Assembly (NCBI GenBank): GCA_016777395.1
Contig: JADHRO010000024.1
Coordinates: 1 to 14,921 of the forward strand
Source: Chitinophagales bacterium
Lineage (GTDB): Bacteria; Bacteroidota; Bacteroidia; Chitinophagales; UBA8649
Direction: 5' to 3'
Length of the DNA stretch: 14,921 nt
Each line of letters starts with the position of its first letter. The first letter of the stretch is position 1. The notes under the pieces were generated by a model, which ran no database searches, was not told the DNA's origin, and saw nothing but the letters and a program-made list of their open reading frames with translations. Shown here in pieces: positions 14,680-14,921 of the stretch. A program made the translations under genes and the position numbers.

Positions 14680-14921
14680 TTGAAAAGAACTATTTCTGTT
14701 TTCCCTATCTTAATAATTTTGGGCATCTTCCTGCTGTCTGTGCTGGTTCGCATACCCAATATTAATCGCCCTTTGTCAAAACATCACGAATTTGTAACCG
14801 CTGTCTCCCTTCGAGTATTAGATATTTGGTCTACCGAAGGAGCAATGAAATATGGATTTAATCCAGTAATGAATTATCCAGGTGAAGCCAATAAAAATAT
14901 TAATAATTGGGCAAGTACTAC
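14680..14921 (+). CDS. GT-C/GT39-like membrane protein, N-terminal part
   Basis: Only the first 80 codons are in the window. The frame has an in-frame TAA at 14662 and no ATG before the conserved part, so TTG at 14680 is the likely start, with AAAGGA about 10 bases upstream as a possible ribosome site. A membrane helix covers about 8-25 (FPILIILGIFLLSVLVR). It is followed by IPNINRPLSKHHEF and EGAMKYGFNPVMNY, the pattern seen at the start of ArnT/PMT-like (GT39) lipid-linked sugar transferases in Bacteroidota: a first helix, then an acidic periplasmic loop (Glu37). The family call is tentative because the rest is missing. Substrate is unknown; a role in cell-surface glycan or protein glycosylation would be typical. 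Confidence 0.65.
   Translation, partial: MKRTISVFPILIILGIFLLSVLVRIPNINRPLSKHHEFVTAVSLRVLDIWSTEGAMKYGFNPVMNYPGEANKNINNWAST

Overview
This AT-rich window looks like chromosomal housekeeping DNA from a member of the Bacteroidota, probably Cytophagales-like. The evidence is: a tmRNA whose tag reads GESNFAMAA, of the G-E-x-N-x-A-x-A-A type used in this phylum; TAnnTTTG-like -7 promoter boxes upstream of several genes, with few Shine-Dalgarno sites; a Bacteroidota-style ParE; and exported proteins whose predicted mature N-termini begin with Gln. I see no insertion sequence, phage gene, CRISPR array, rRNA or tRNA gene.

Layout. 1-3539 (+): a membrane-anchored alpha/beta hydrolase, then cysS, then (11 bases after the cysS stop) an M28/glutaminyl-cyclase-like lipoprotein. 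3599-4168 (-): a small PlsC-type acyltransferase. 4278-4654 (+): a complete one-piece tmRNA (ssrA) ending in an encoded CCA and followed by a strong two-way terminator. 4704-6460 (-): two exported proteins of unknown function in one operon. 6534-7751 (-): a ZigA/YciC-type COG0523 GTPase (zinc metallochaperone), separated from a divergent five-helix membrane protein (7856-8314, +) by a perfect 39-bp palindrome that is a good candidate zinc-repressor (Zur) operator. 8401-9006 (-): an exported MsrA, divergent from an Omp85-family outer-membrane protein (9071-10843, +). 10845-11997 (-): a two-gene operon of stand-alone receiver proteins with overlapping reading frames. 12120-13970 (+): parE. 14003-14587 (-): miaE. 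14680-14921 (+): the start of a GT-C/GT39-like membrane protein cut by the window edge.

Functional links. Translation and its quality control are represented by CysRS, tmRNA and MiaE. The cell envelope is represented by the acyltransferase, Omp85 protein, exported MsrA, glutaminyl-cyclase-like lipoprotein and GT-C protein. Zinc homeostasis is represented by the GTPase and its palindrome. The cyclase-like lipoprotein may act on exported proteins such as two in this same window that would expose an N-terminal Gln after signal cleavage.

Several starts were set downstream of the longest open frame because the extension begins at TTG, overlaps the gene upstream or hides the signal peptide. I found no clear novel multi-gene system. 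The points most worth following up are the 39-bp palindrome with its divergent membrane protein, the overlapping receiver pair without visible partners, and the unknown exported pair.
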